From Saksenaea vasiformis B4078 (taxonomy: Eukaryota; Mucoromycota; Mucoromycetes; Mucorales; Saksenaeaceae), in contig JNDT01002235.1 in assembly GCA_000697055.1 (NCBI GenBank), positions 1 to 64,000 of the forward strand: a stretch of 64,000 nucleotides of DNA, given 5' to 3'. Below are positions 8,818-18,833 of this stretch, in pieces (positions within the stretch are counted from its first letter, which is position 1; each line of letters begins with the position of its first letter). The position numbers and the translations under genes were made by a program. The notes beneath the pieces were generated by a model, which worked only from the letters and a program-made list of their open reading frames with translations, searched no databases and had not been told where the DNA came from.

Positions 8818-9310
8818 ATTGTTGTATCCGACATAGTTACATTACTACACAGTAATTAGAACACTATGCTTGAGTAAGACAAAAAGGTATCGAAGGTAAT
8901 TACTTTATTAGAACGCGGTTCTAGACATGTCTTATTCCTATCTATCTGTTGCTGAGATACCAGCGGACACAGAATATACAATTAACCAGGATAAACATAA
9001 CGATCCTGATCTAGTAAAGAATCATCTAAAGATATCTCTAAATTCTTCTGTCCCACTGCTACCCGCAAGTACCATAAATTATTTAAACAGTACAATGATC
9101 ATTTTAATAAAAACAATCCTTTTTTGAGTCTCACTTACTTTTGCATCCCTATATTTGAATTTGGATACAACACAGATCTCTTTATATATTGTCAATCTAG
9201 ATAACAGTTACTCTATTTTATCTTTTCTTTTCTTTTTCTCAAGTTTTATTGCTTATCCAAGTCTTGGTATTTGACTCAAATCTACACCTGGTACTCACAC
9301 AAACTGAACT

Positions 9311-9888
9311 CTTTTTATCTATTGAAACTACCTTTTTCTATATTTTACTAGCTATCTCTGTCATCAAATTTATGCTTAGATACTACCTGGAAACATCTTT
9401 ACTTATATTAACAAGTCAAAAATACAGCATAACAATGATAATCTCTGTACAGCAGTATACAGCTGTACATAGTAATTTTGTACAGAAGATATGATAGCAA
9501 ATACTCCATATATTACATTTTTTTTACTTCTTTGCATTTTTAGTAATTATTAAAAAAAGTAAATTCTGTTCTTATAGTATTATTGTTTTCTTTTTATTAT
9601 CATTTTTATTATTATTATTTTCTTTCTATTATTATTTTCTTTTATTATTACTTTTTTTTATTATTTTATTAATTTTTTTTATATATTTTCTTTTATAATT
9701 AAAAAGTTTTACATATTAAATTATTTTTTAAAATTGAAAATATATTATATATAAATATTACTTAGTAATTTAATAGTTTTAAATTATTATCTATTATTAT
9801 CATAACCAAAAATCCATCTTTAATTTAAGTATTTTAACCACCTCGTTCCTCCACATGATATTATATCTTAAGCTCGACAGCAAATTGA
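9311..9888. other. AT-rich spacer before the tRNA gene
   Basis: No gene seen. A perfect inverted repeat TGTACAGC (9446-9453) / GCTGTACA (9462-9469) lies near the end of the repeat nest. From about 9510 to 9840 the sequence is nearly all A and T with TTATTATT runs, a common setting between transposons and a Pol III gene. Confidence 0.6.
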
Positions 9889-9960
9889 GCCTGGATGGTG
9901 TAGTGGTATCATTCACGCTTCGGATGCGTGAGGTCCCGGGTTCAAATCCCGGTTCAGGCC
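9889..9960 (+). tRNA. tRNA-Pro (anticodon CGG)
   Basis: A full cloverleaf folds by hand. The acceptor stem is GCCTGGA/TTCAGGC with discriminator C at 9960. The anticodon stem is CACGC/GCGTG around the loop TTCGGAT with anticodon CGG at 9921-9923. The T-arm is CCGGG-TTCAAAT-CCCGG. The D-arm contains GTAGTGGTA. There is no intron. CCA is not encoded, as in eukaryotes. Five T residues at 9962-9966 act as the Pol III terminator. The internal A and B boxes (TAGTGGTATCA region, GGTTCAAATCC) are intact. It decodes CCG. The retroelement nest lies directly upstream. Confidence 0.97.
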
Positions 9961-10009
9961 GTTTTTGGGATTTTTGCCCGAGTTGTTACACAAACGTTCA
10001 GCCAATCAG

Positions 10010-10197
10010 ATGCAGGCATTGGTGGATCAATTGCATCTTCCTTCACCATTTCCATATGAGATAACTTTTGCATTATCGGTAGGATTCAAAGTGTATTAAT
10101 TACAATGGCAACAGAAATAAATGAAATTGAGTGGGAAGGAAAACAGAAGGATCCGTTCGTTGATATGTATCAAGAACCAAGGAAACCTCGTCAGTAG
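10010..10197 (+). CDS. Possible very small spliced gene, unknown
   Basis: ATG at 10010 opens 23 codons (10010-10078) ending at a GTAGGA donor. Joining to the AG at 10145-10146 continues in frame to the TAG at 10195-10197 and would give 39 residues (ends ...KDPFVDMYQEPRKPRQ). Alternatively an unspliced 30-residue frame starts at 10105 and shares that C-terminus. Residue composition looks coding, but the length is tiny and I recognise no family. Equally likely it is chance or the relic of a larger gene. Confidence 0.28.
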
Positions 10198-10306
10198 TTT
10201 ACCACGAGTCTCTTTTTTGAACAGCTACAAGACCTATGAAGAATTCTTGATTCATGGTGATTATTTATGAAAGTTACGGATTTTATTCGGTAGGTAGTGA
10301 ATAAAA

Positions 10307-12217
10307 TTAATTGTGCGATGATGGTGATGAGGAAGAGTAATGGTTCATTAAATCTAGCAGCGACTGTTTCGCCTTGATTCCTTGTTCGCGTCGTCGCTTG
10401 CCTACAATGCAATTTTAATCAGTATGCACCATTATTCTACGTAGTTAAATGATTTACCTTCAATGTATCGCATACTTTCGGCATATGTTCGTGGAAGTAA
10501 GTTAGGAACTGGTTTGTCGAGGGATTCGAGCGTAAAGTGGAAGGTATTGGTGACATAGCTCGTATTTTTCTCAATGTCGTTCACCTTGGCCGTGACACTG
10601 ACTTGGAAGGACCGGTGCGGAGATCCTTTGGCATAGATGACCTGTGATGATAAGTTGAGAAAAGATCCGACAGGTACAGGTTTGCTGAAAATAATTTCGT
10701 CTAGGGCGCTTAGTTTCACTTGGGATTGTACAAAAATACAGCCGGTTGCATGAGCTAACTCGTATGCACGGCGCATCAGCTGCAAATTCATCGTTAAAAC
10801 GCATGAAAAAAAAAGTTGCTGCTACTTACATAGCCACCAAAGATGTTGTTGTGTATATTACGATCCTACGTTTTCAAGTTATTAAAGATCGCAAAGGAGG
10901 CGTATTACCTGTGGCTGCATCAGAAATACGCTCTGAAGCGTCGTATCTTCCATCCAGACAGTATCCTTCGGCAGCATTTCCTTCTCTGACGTAATGAAAA
11001 GCAATAGATTAGCAGTGCGCTTCTTGTAAGATGAAGTACTTACTTTGTTCAAAGTTGGAATATTTAATATACAAGTCGTGGATATCTAAACGTTCCTCTA
11101 CTGTGGGAGGAGCCTTTGACAGGGCAGTCTCTCCCGCGAGACGTTTTCGCATCTTAGAATCTTTATAGATCTGGTTAAGGGCATACGGTTGATAATGCAT
11201 TTGATTTACCTTCTGCAAACTTGAATAGTTTCTTTTCCTCAGCATTCTTGAGTTCCAGCGTATTGACCTGGATTGATTTGCCAGTAGCAGAATTTTTAGC
11301 TACCATGGTAAATCGCGCGAACAACACGGTGTTCGACGTAGGTTTGGCCATGAAATCTTGGCTTGTCATGTTATCGAGGGTTTTAGCGGTCGGATCGTAG
11401 CTTGGAATGGTATCGACTTTGACAAAAACTACAAAAATTGTTGGACGTAGTGGCGATGGATTTGTTGAATTTACCTTCCATACTACTTTTTCCTACATAG
11501 GCTACGTGACCTGATAATTTGAGGTCGCCCACTTGCGCAGGCAGCAGCAGCTCAATACGGTCTAATTTAGAAAGTTAACCACACAGCCATATTGACAGTT
11601 TGCTTACTGCTTACCCACTGACGCAGTAACAATGGTAATAGGAGGACCGCGGGGCAGTGGGGCGGTGTCAGCATGTTTGTATGCAATGGAGCCGGCCAAA
11701 GCGTCGAGATCTGGCATGACTAAGTACAATGAGGACATGGGAATCTTCTCCCACCTTCCAAAATTTTGCCAATTCGGATCTTGCCACCTGTCGAAACATA
11801 CTCTTCCAGTAATGCTGGCGAAGACTTAAAGGGCAGGTATTCTTCGATATAGCTATCAGCCATCTGTATAGTGGTGTCTTTTAGTTGGCTTATTTAATGC
11901 GCTCTGCACATACCGTCTTTGTAAGCAGCTTGTGTTCATATTCCGTTTCCTCTACCGTCAGTGGCCGCTTGTTTTCTTTTTCCAAAATTCTATCCATCCA
12001 GAAGGTAACAGGTCGAACGGTATATTGTTCTGTTAAGTGTGTAAGTGGAACGTAGAATAATGTCAAAAAAAGAAAGCTTACTAGAGGAACCATGCTCGCT
12101 TTCCAAGGAGGTAGTGTTCTGCTTAATTTGGTCGAGTCTTGGCTTTGTACGAGTTGTCAAAGCTCTTGATACAACGATGGGACGGAAAACACGCCGGGAG
12201 TTTCGGATAGCAAACAT
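10307..12217 (-). CDS. Acyl-CoA thioesterase, ACOT9/10-type double HotDog protein, mitochondrial
   Basis: Hydrolyses acyl-CoA to fatty acid and CoA. Relatives (ACOT9/10) are mitochondrial, and residues 1-30 here are rich in R/S/T with few acids, like a presequence. Eleven exons join in phase: 12082-12217, 11914-12029, 11755-11864, 11615-11710, 11475-11561, 11210-11428, 11044-11160, 10909-10985, 10830-10865, 10458-10779, 10307-10401, coding about 469 residues. Family landmarks are FWMDRILEKE, DSYIEEYLPF, ILEDLDALAGSIAY, SGHVAYVGKSSME, TVWMEDTTLQS and RNIHNNIFGGY|LMRRAYELA (second HotDog). Exon 3 carries one extra base (around 11820) that puts the family-like PALLEEY...IRIGKILE stretch out of frame. 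Retaining the 44-nt intron 11711-11754 would restore the frame. All other splice sites are GT-AG. Confidence 0.88.
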
Positions 12218-14343
12218 TACTTCGATACGATCAGGAATGGAAAGATCTCTCGGTTTTCCCTTTTATTTTTTTGACGTCGGAGTAATTAAGATATGTGCAC
12301 TCCGATTGGCGGACGTTCCCAAGAGCTCCTGATTGCTGTACGATATGTCATGGGTCTATCGATAACCTCTAAAACATTTGTGATAAATCTAACTTGGAAG
12401 GTGCACATGTATGCATTACACATCAATATACACGTTGTTTACACTAGAAAAGTCACGCAGATCAATCCTTCAGTCGATTATGCTCTTCTGCTTCAGGTGA
12501 TAGCAGAAACTCAATGGACGGGGGTTCCTCACAATCTCGTGGAGGAAGGTCCCCCGACTAAAAGTTACATCAGAATAATTATCTCCGTCGCTAATCTTCA
12601 AATCTCATCGGCTAAAGATCGCTTATATTTTTTAATGTTCGATCTAACTATAAGACATCATGGCTGCCCCGACCCGCTTAGTAAACACGAATCCCTGCTC
12701 CTATACTTAAGTATCGGGTTGTCGGGAAGTATTTTTAGGCTCTTATATATGTTTCCCATGCGTCACAGGCGCTAGCTGTCTTGCAAAGGGTTCTTGATTG
12801 TCAGGAATGTTTGGATGCGCATTGTTTAGCTTTGTTGCACTTGCATCATCAGGAGGAGCCGCCCTCAATGGCGATGAATTGACGCCTCTGTTAAATCCGG
12901 ACGCTGCGTTTAGAGGATCGCTATTCCTTGGGGGACTGTCAGACATAGCAGATACGAATCAAGAATAAACGAAACTTTTTTCCTCTCCTCTTTCATGCGG
13001 ACTTTCCTTCTTTTTGGAAAGCAGGGCTTTTTCAGACACAACATGTGATAAGACTACTAACCGTTTTTTAAAAGATGTGTCGTGTTGTTATGTCAGATGG
13101 TCACAAAGCGAATGTTGAAGCGGCTAGATCAGACTGTGCCAAAAAGAGAGCTCCAATTAAGCTACCTGGTGCACTACAAGATCAAGAGAAAGAATCGAGG
13201 ACAGCTGGCAAACAGAAACAACACGGCAGTATCTCTGTTTACACTATGGAAGAAGAGCTGCTATGTACGGATGAAAGCAAAAAGCTGCCGGCTAATGAGA
13301 AGGCGCAAAATCCATGCCCAATAAAGTTACTTGCTGATATACCACATCCTTTGGTTTTGGCAAATGATCGTGTTTCAAAGCATATGTGCTTTGTGTGAAA
13401 GCCAAAAAGAAGCAGTCGAAAAACACAAAAATGAATGCCACAGGTCCATTATAAGAAAGATATGTCAACTTCCATCCAATAACAGGCGCTAATGCGAAGA
13501 CGATAGTCTTAAGGTACAAGCTACTGTCCGCTTACGATGTTTGATAACTTGTAAGCCAGTCAATGATCATGTTTAACTGTCCGGCAAGTTCAATATACAT
13601 AGTAACTTAACCAAATGAAGAAAACCTCTGTGCCCTGTAGAATGAATAATAAAGTATTGAACCGGCATTCCTTTTCCAGATGCAGCGTTATAGGGATGTT
13701 CCTTTTACAGAATAGCGAGAGAATTTTACCATTTCCATGGAGGCGTCCTGAAGCAGCTGTTAATATGCGATAGCTTTTATGGCTAGCAGACTTCCCACGA
13801 TGGCTGATGAAATTATGTGGTATATTCAAAGAATATGTCCATGGTACCGCGGGTTCACATCGATCGAATCTGGACGTCTAGATCTGCCAGTCAAGGAGGT
13901 ATCAAAGCGATCGTTCTGCAAGATATACTTCAAATGGACGTAGATCTATTCACGCAACAGCGCAAGCAAAACAATATATCGCCAATTTTTTAAATGCCTA
14001 TAAGTTAGAGCATGAATAACGAAGGAAAACGATTATAACTTTCGGAAGATCGTCGTTGCTCATCTCAATAAGCACATGAGGATCGTCCAAGTGAAACCTC
14101 TCAACTCTATCGTAGAAGGACTGCAAAGTTACAATCCCTGCCCGCTCATGATGCAGATGGCGATTACTACGGGAATTACTAGCAACTGCTCCAATTTTCA
14201 TATTGTTGTTTTTTCCTCCCAACAGCACATTGAATGAAGTCTGCATTCCAGGTCGCTTCGCGCTTGATATTGCGTTTGAAACAGCAGGTGACTGTCAAAT
14301 AGTTATTAGCAAACCTGCTCGGGGGAATTGCTTCAACAACACC
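12218..14343. other. Gene-poor spacer between ACOT and Trm9
   Basis: Apart from the orphan start at 12946, I see no gene I would defend. The plus-strand frame 12293-12775 has no recognisable domain. Minus-strand frames 13292-13519 (hydrophobic, two possible membrane segments), 13590-13829 and 13998-14246, and the plus frame 13075-13398, lack supporting neighbours or family resemblance. The stretch may hold decayed genes. Confidence 0.4.
12743..12946 (-). CDS. Orphan start of an unknown gene
   Basis: ATG in the context GCTATGTCTGACAG opens 67 codons with a disordered, S/P/N/A-rich N-terminus (MSDSPPRNSDPLNAASG...). The last few codons look random, and I found no continuation or convincing donor on the minus strand down to 12300. 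It may be a truncated gene whose body was lost. Confidence is low because composition is the only support. Confidence 0.22.
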   Translation of the reverse strand: MSDSPPRNSDPLNAASGFNRGVNSSPLRAAPPDDASATKLNNAHPNIPDNQEPFARQLAPVTHGKHI

Positions 14344-14442
14344 ATGAACAATAAGCTAGTGCCTGTGTTGGTCGCCATTGGCGTAGGTGTCACCACAAGT
14401 TTCTATACTTTCCAACCTTTATTGAAGCAATATGAAGCGTAA
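14344..14442 (+). CDS. Possible single-pass membrane microprotein (32 aa)
   Basis: ATG at 14344 to TAA at 14440-14442. One hydrophobic segment of about 18 residues (LVPVLVAIGVGVTT) is followed by an aromatic/charged tail (FYTFQPLLKQYEA). Fungi have many such mitochondrial inner-membrane microproteins, and the layout fits, but I cannot name the family. It is intronless and sits 285 bp upstream of Trm9 on the same strand. Confidence 0.35.
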   Translation: MNNKLVPVLVAIGVGVTTSFYTFQPLLKQYEA

Positions 14443-14726
14443 TGTGAATAGCTAAGCACAGCTGTGATGGCTTACGATATGCTTAGAGAGACGAATGGCA
14501 CTTGGATGCGACCTGGGGATGACGAACGACTGAAAGCTTTGACATCGAAACAAGACAACTCGATTAAAGAAAACTAGATATTTAAAATAAAATAGACATT
14601 GAAAACTCAGCGAACAGGACGTAGTTGTTTCCGTTATGCAAGAAAGCTTTCTGACAGCGAGACTGCACTTCTTTCGTGTTTTAAAAGCACAGGCGGTGGC
14701 AATTTTTCTTCTTCCGCGCTTACAGC

Positions 14727-15693
14727 ATGTCAAAGCCTCAACCACTTGCGGTTGAAGTACCAACACAAAACGAGGAAGAGTACGAGAAAAGCCACGTGCA
14801 TCAAGTCTACGAAGTCATTGCCGCTCATTTCAGTGACACGCGGTACAAAGTACAGCGACGCGATCTTGAAAGATTCCATTTTGCTGACATTGTTCTAGCC
14901 ATGGCCAGTTGTCGAGAATTTTTTGAACAGCTTGCCCGTCGGTAGTCTGGGTGCCGATGTCGGCTGTGGCAATGGGAAATACATTGGCGTCAATCCCAAC
15001 ATACTGATGTTAGGATCTGACAGGTAAAACATTCCACCATGATTGATATCCCTCACACGCCGTAACGTCCTGAAGGAGCACTAACCTAATCAAAATTGTC
15101 CATGACCGGGGATTCGAAGGCATGGTGTGTGACGGATTGGATCTACCTTATCGCACAGAAGCATTCGTAAGTCTTGTTGGTCTACATCGTTACTGCAAAG
15201 ATAGACTCAACGTGAGAAGGATTATGCTATTTCTATTGCCGTCATCCATCACTTTTCTACACCTGAAAGACGACTCAGTGCTATCAATGTAAGATGATGA
15301 CTATTGGAGCCTTTGGATGATTAAATCTTTGGACAAATTAGGAATTGCTACGTATCGTACGACCAGGCGGTAAAGTGCTCGTATTTGTGTGGGCATTAGA
15401 GCAGACGAAGTTTAGCAAGCGAAATTTTGAACCTGGCAAGCAAGATGTATTTGTGCCATGGACGTTGACGAAAAAGACGATTCCAACGGAGGAAGAAACA
15501 CCAGCTGTCTACAACCGGTAAATACCACAATGTGCTTCTATGGCATAATGTGTTAACGGAATACGAATACAGGTATTATCACCTGTTCCGACAGGGAGAA
15601 TTAGATGAACTGTTTAAGCAAACTTCCAATGTATCTATTGAGGCGTCTGGTTACGATAGGGATAATCATTACGTTATTGCAGAAAAACTGTAA
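14727..15693 (+). CDS. TRM9: tRNA (carboxymethyluridine34-5-O)-methyltransferase, Trm9/ALKBH8-like
   Basis: SAM-dependent methylation that finishes mcm5U at the wobble position of certain tRNAs, acting with Trm112 in the cytosol (family knowledge). Six exons: 14727-14849, 14899-15023, 15076-15166, 15220-15288, 15342-15517, 15573-15693. All phases agree, giving 234 residues (yeast Trm9 is 279). Landmarks: YEKSHVHQVYEVIAAHFSDTRYK|PWP at the N-terminus, SAM motif DVGCGNGKY (GCGNGKY at residues 63-69), D-L-P-Y-R, AIHHFST-type motif (AVIHHFSTPERRL), LLRIVRPGGKVLVFVWA, and the C-terminal YYHLFRQGELDELF. Introns are 49-55 nt. No upstream ATG in frame competes. The short length comes from a compact central loop, not from truncation. 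Confidence 0.94.
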
Positions 15694-16324
15694 ATTGCTA
15701 CCACTATCTCGGATCTATCTTACACTCAGGCATGCTGATACTTGTGTTTTGGAAACAAGAGTTGAAACTCCATGCTTACAGCCTCTTAATTTCAAAGTGG
15801 CCGGCTAACCGTGGATCCTGAATGTAGTTTCCAATCTAAAGGAGCAGTTTTATAAGTCTTCTGCATTAAAGGGAATATGTTGGGAAATCGAGTAGATGTG
15901 GAGCAAAATGCCTTTGCGTGATAGCTTAGCTATGTCACGTAGATGCATACGAATTATACGTTCTATTACTTTTTTTCTCTATTCTAAATAAAATTTGCTT
16001 CCTTAAGGACGTAGTTTGTGCTAAAGAAGAATCGAATATGCGGCCGTTAGAAGATTAATCAACTTGCATGAATTTGGTCTCTAAATGGATGCAAAATTTA
16101 TTCAAGCAGCATAAAAAATTCATATTTACTTTTGCTGGAGACTACCTAAGATCGTTATCCGAGAGTAGCGTGGATCTAGAGATTGTATTACCATCTTCCC
16201 TTATTTTATTTGAGAGAAAAATAAATAGCTATGGTACACGAAAACTAAACTACATCATCTACAAAGAGAGAGAGACGAGCGAAGGGGGCGGGGGCAGGAT
16301 CCATACTACTCTCAGATAGTGATC
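15694..16324. other. Spacer after TRM9
   Basis: No gene seen. AATAAA at about 15987-15992 could serve as a poly(A) signal, although it is distant from the TRM9 stop. A short GA-rich patch lies at 16265-16295. Confidence 0.4.
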
Positions 16325-17600
16325 TTAGGTAGCCTCCCTATGGCCTCCAACCAAGAGCAATACACTTGTAGTTTTTCTTATCTTTGTGGGCGATTTTCCC
16401 GGTGGAGGCGCGTTGTCCAAAGCGATTGATAGACGCTCCTGCAGACTACTGAAGGTGTAGTTGCAGTTGGGTCGTACGTCTCGCTTGACATCTTCCCAAT
16501 ATCTTTCGATCCAGTTACACTCGCAGTGGAACTTCGGATACAAGTCGAACAATAAACGATAGTGAAGCAATGTTTCTTGCAAGGCGGACCGCTGAAACTT
16601 AAAATTCGGCTGCAGAGCGAGGCATGTTGAGCACAGTGGTCTGAATTATCCAAATCATCTTTTTCACAGCGCAAACGCCATTTCTTGCCTTTTCATCCGG
16701 GAGTCCTGTTCTTATCGTGCCAAAGATCTCTTTCCTCCAAGACGCGTTTTATGCCTTTGAATTCTTGCCACCGCTTTACTTGTCCGTTTTTTCTTCGTTT
16801 TTCTCTTGTTTCGTAGAAGGTCTGGTTCTTCTTCTGTTTTTCGACAGGGTGATAGAAACTAGCCTCTCGGAATCGATGCTTATCTTTTTCGGCACCGTAG
16901 ACTTTAGGAGACAGAGTCATGCATGAAGTGACCAGCACATCAACTGGATATGCGGTGTTGTATGATGATTGATCGCAGAGGAACACTCCCATACATCCAG
17001 GGGGTAACGCCTTGCAAGGTTGTCGGATATTCCATAGCCTTCGCTGTTAGAACCAACGTAAAATAGCGTTCGTGACGCCTCAGTTCCATAGCGCATAGTC
17101 TCATGGCAAGGACGCTGGGACTCGCTGACCATTATGGAAAGTTCAGGTCCCTTCCCTTTAATTCGTGATTCGTTTCTTTGAAACCGGCATTTGTCACGTC
17201 AGTCGTTCGCGTAAAATATGGACTCTTATCGGTTACCATGATGAATTTCTTGTCGTTGTCCTCCACCTCAGTTTCTATTGTAGACTTATGTCATTGCCAG
17301 CATAGTCTTCTACCTCAAAAAATTGAGACATCACACGTTGGGTCCATGCTTCTCTCTCATGACTGTCGAAGTATACCCTTGGTGTTCCTCCGAAACTGGA
17401 ATCCCCATTTCGACGGGTACGTCCGAACAGTCTGACCTGAAACGCTGCCTGATTTGCTCAGAATCGTCTTTTCTCAACCATTGAATGCAGTGCTCTTTTA
17501 CACTTTTATGTGACAAACAGACGTGTTTTCCTTGCTGAGAAGGGGTGATCGCGCATTGATTACGCAGAAAAGGTCGCCGCTCATCTGGAGGTTTATGCAC
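16325..17600 (-). pseudogene. Degenerate DDE transposase with an HCExNxIExxW-type motif
   Basis: On the minus strand the last 85 codons read LLFDLYPKFHCECNWIERYWEDVKRDVR...YTFSSLQERLSIAL, matching the C-terminal DDE motif (F-x-P-K-F/Y-H-C-E-x-N-x-I-E-x-x-W) of transposases common in fungal genomes. Upstream pieces occur in other frames. SLCSRILSF and LQPNFKFQ overlap at about 16600, replacing the usual S-L-Q-P-D-F. A separate N-terminal piece lies at 17331-17600 (SVKEHCIQWLRKDD). Several stops and frame changes between 16690 and 17330 show it is dead. I did not find terminal inverted repeats. Confidence 0.7.
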
Positions 17601-18833
17601 GATTTATTGGAAGTTATCACATGTTTCTCCGGATCATTCGGTCGTTGAAGTTTCCAATAATCTTCATGATACCTTTGTGGGCCTTAAGGAGCTTCTCTTT
17701 GTCTTTCCAACCAAATAATTCACATGGCTATCAGAGGTATTTAGTTGCAGTATACTACTTGCTCTTAAGGGACAAAAATATGTGTTAATGGGGCAATGCT
17801 CTTTCAGCTTTTTCCCCATCATCCTTCGTTGCCCCTGTTTCGTTGTCCTCGAATTACCAAGATATGCGCTAAATAGAACAGACTCAACTAAGACAATGGT
17901 TGCCGTCTGTATAAAGTAGAAAAAGACCGCACTTCGTATTCTCTTGCGCAATGGTTCCATTACAGCAGGTATGTTCATTGCAGGAGCAACGGATCCACCC
18001 GAAGTTCTGTTCCGCTGTAGTTCTATTTTTCCACAAGCTTTCAAGCTAGGCATATCAAATAAGAGCAAGTGGACAAAATAGAAGAAGCAGAGCAGCTCCT
18101 GGCATCTAATGGTTTAAGCATAATTGCTATGGTGACAGACGTCTACCAACAAAGGGATACGCGACGAACTCCGCGGGAGTTCTACCACAGCAAGTGAAAC
18201 TGTAAGTAGCGGCTAATTCACGAGCTATTTAACAAAATCTGTCAAGAACGCTGCGCAAGAGAGGGGTTTTCGTATCCGACTGGGGAAATAGCAGACATGA
18301 AAGTGCCATACGCAATAGTCGTGTGCATCGGCAATGCAAATATGAGGAGTCTTGGTTCGCGAGTTAAAGAGCATGTAAGACCGGGAGACACATAATTCTG
18401 CAAGCCCGTGGCGATAACAGACGGATACAATTGTCTTCGAAGCTTACAGCAGCTTCTTCAATCTGATCACGCGTAAACTGGAACATGCTTTGACTAAGTC
18501 AGTCATGTGCAGGTCTGCACCGCCCACCTTGATCCAACAGTGACAGCTATGTCAACAATAGTATTGACTTGGACTAAATACAATAACATAGTGCGACACA
18601 GGTCCCGGTTTCCACGAAATACGGTAGCGGCAAGTCTTGTTACAGATAGTGACTCCAGGACAACGAACGTTTACGGAATTCAATCCCCGTCGATTTCCAA
18701 GCGCCGCAAGGGCAACCGGGGAAACGCAGCATTACGCAAATATTGCGTGCTCACGGAGTTTGAAAGGATATAAAATGATTGCATCTTTCTGAGTTAATCT
18801 TGTTCTTCCCAGTTCTCTTCCAATTTCTTGACA
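17601..18833. other. Spacer with possible transposon remains
   Basis: Minus-strand frame 17664-18068 (134 codons) may be the N-terminal part of the degenerate transposase next to it, but I see no motif that proves it. Nothing else is convincing until the start of the sulfide:quinone oxidoreductase gene at 18834. Confidence 0.35.

Larger units (their letters stand above)
7437..9310 (+). repeat. Diverged LTR-type repeat, copy B (plus sense), interrupted by a solo LTR
   Basis: Plus-strand homologue of copy A: TATAAATA at 7679-7686, AATAAA at 7703-7708, the CTCAAGAAACCACCGT landmark at 7821-7837 resuming as TTAACC after the inserted LTR, a 48-nt intron-like segment at 8770-8817, and CCAAGTCTTGGTATT plus AAATCTACACCTGGT at about 9255-9300. 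Between the intron-like segment and the last block there is extra sequence with a 66-codon frame (8927-9127) that I do not recognise. The right end is not defined. Confidence 0.6.

Noticed and set aside
12293..12775. 160-codon plus-strand frame
   Set aside because: No domain, unusual composition, no neighbour support; looks like a chance open frame.
17664..18068. 134-codon minus-strand frame as a gene
   Set aside because: No motif; probably part of the decayed DDE transposon or chance. Noted in the spacer entry only.
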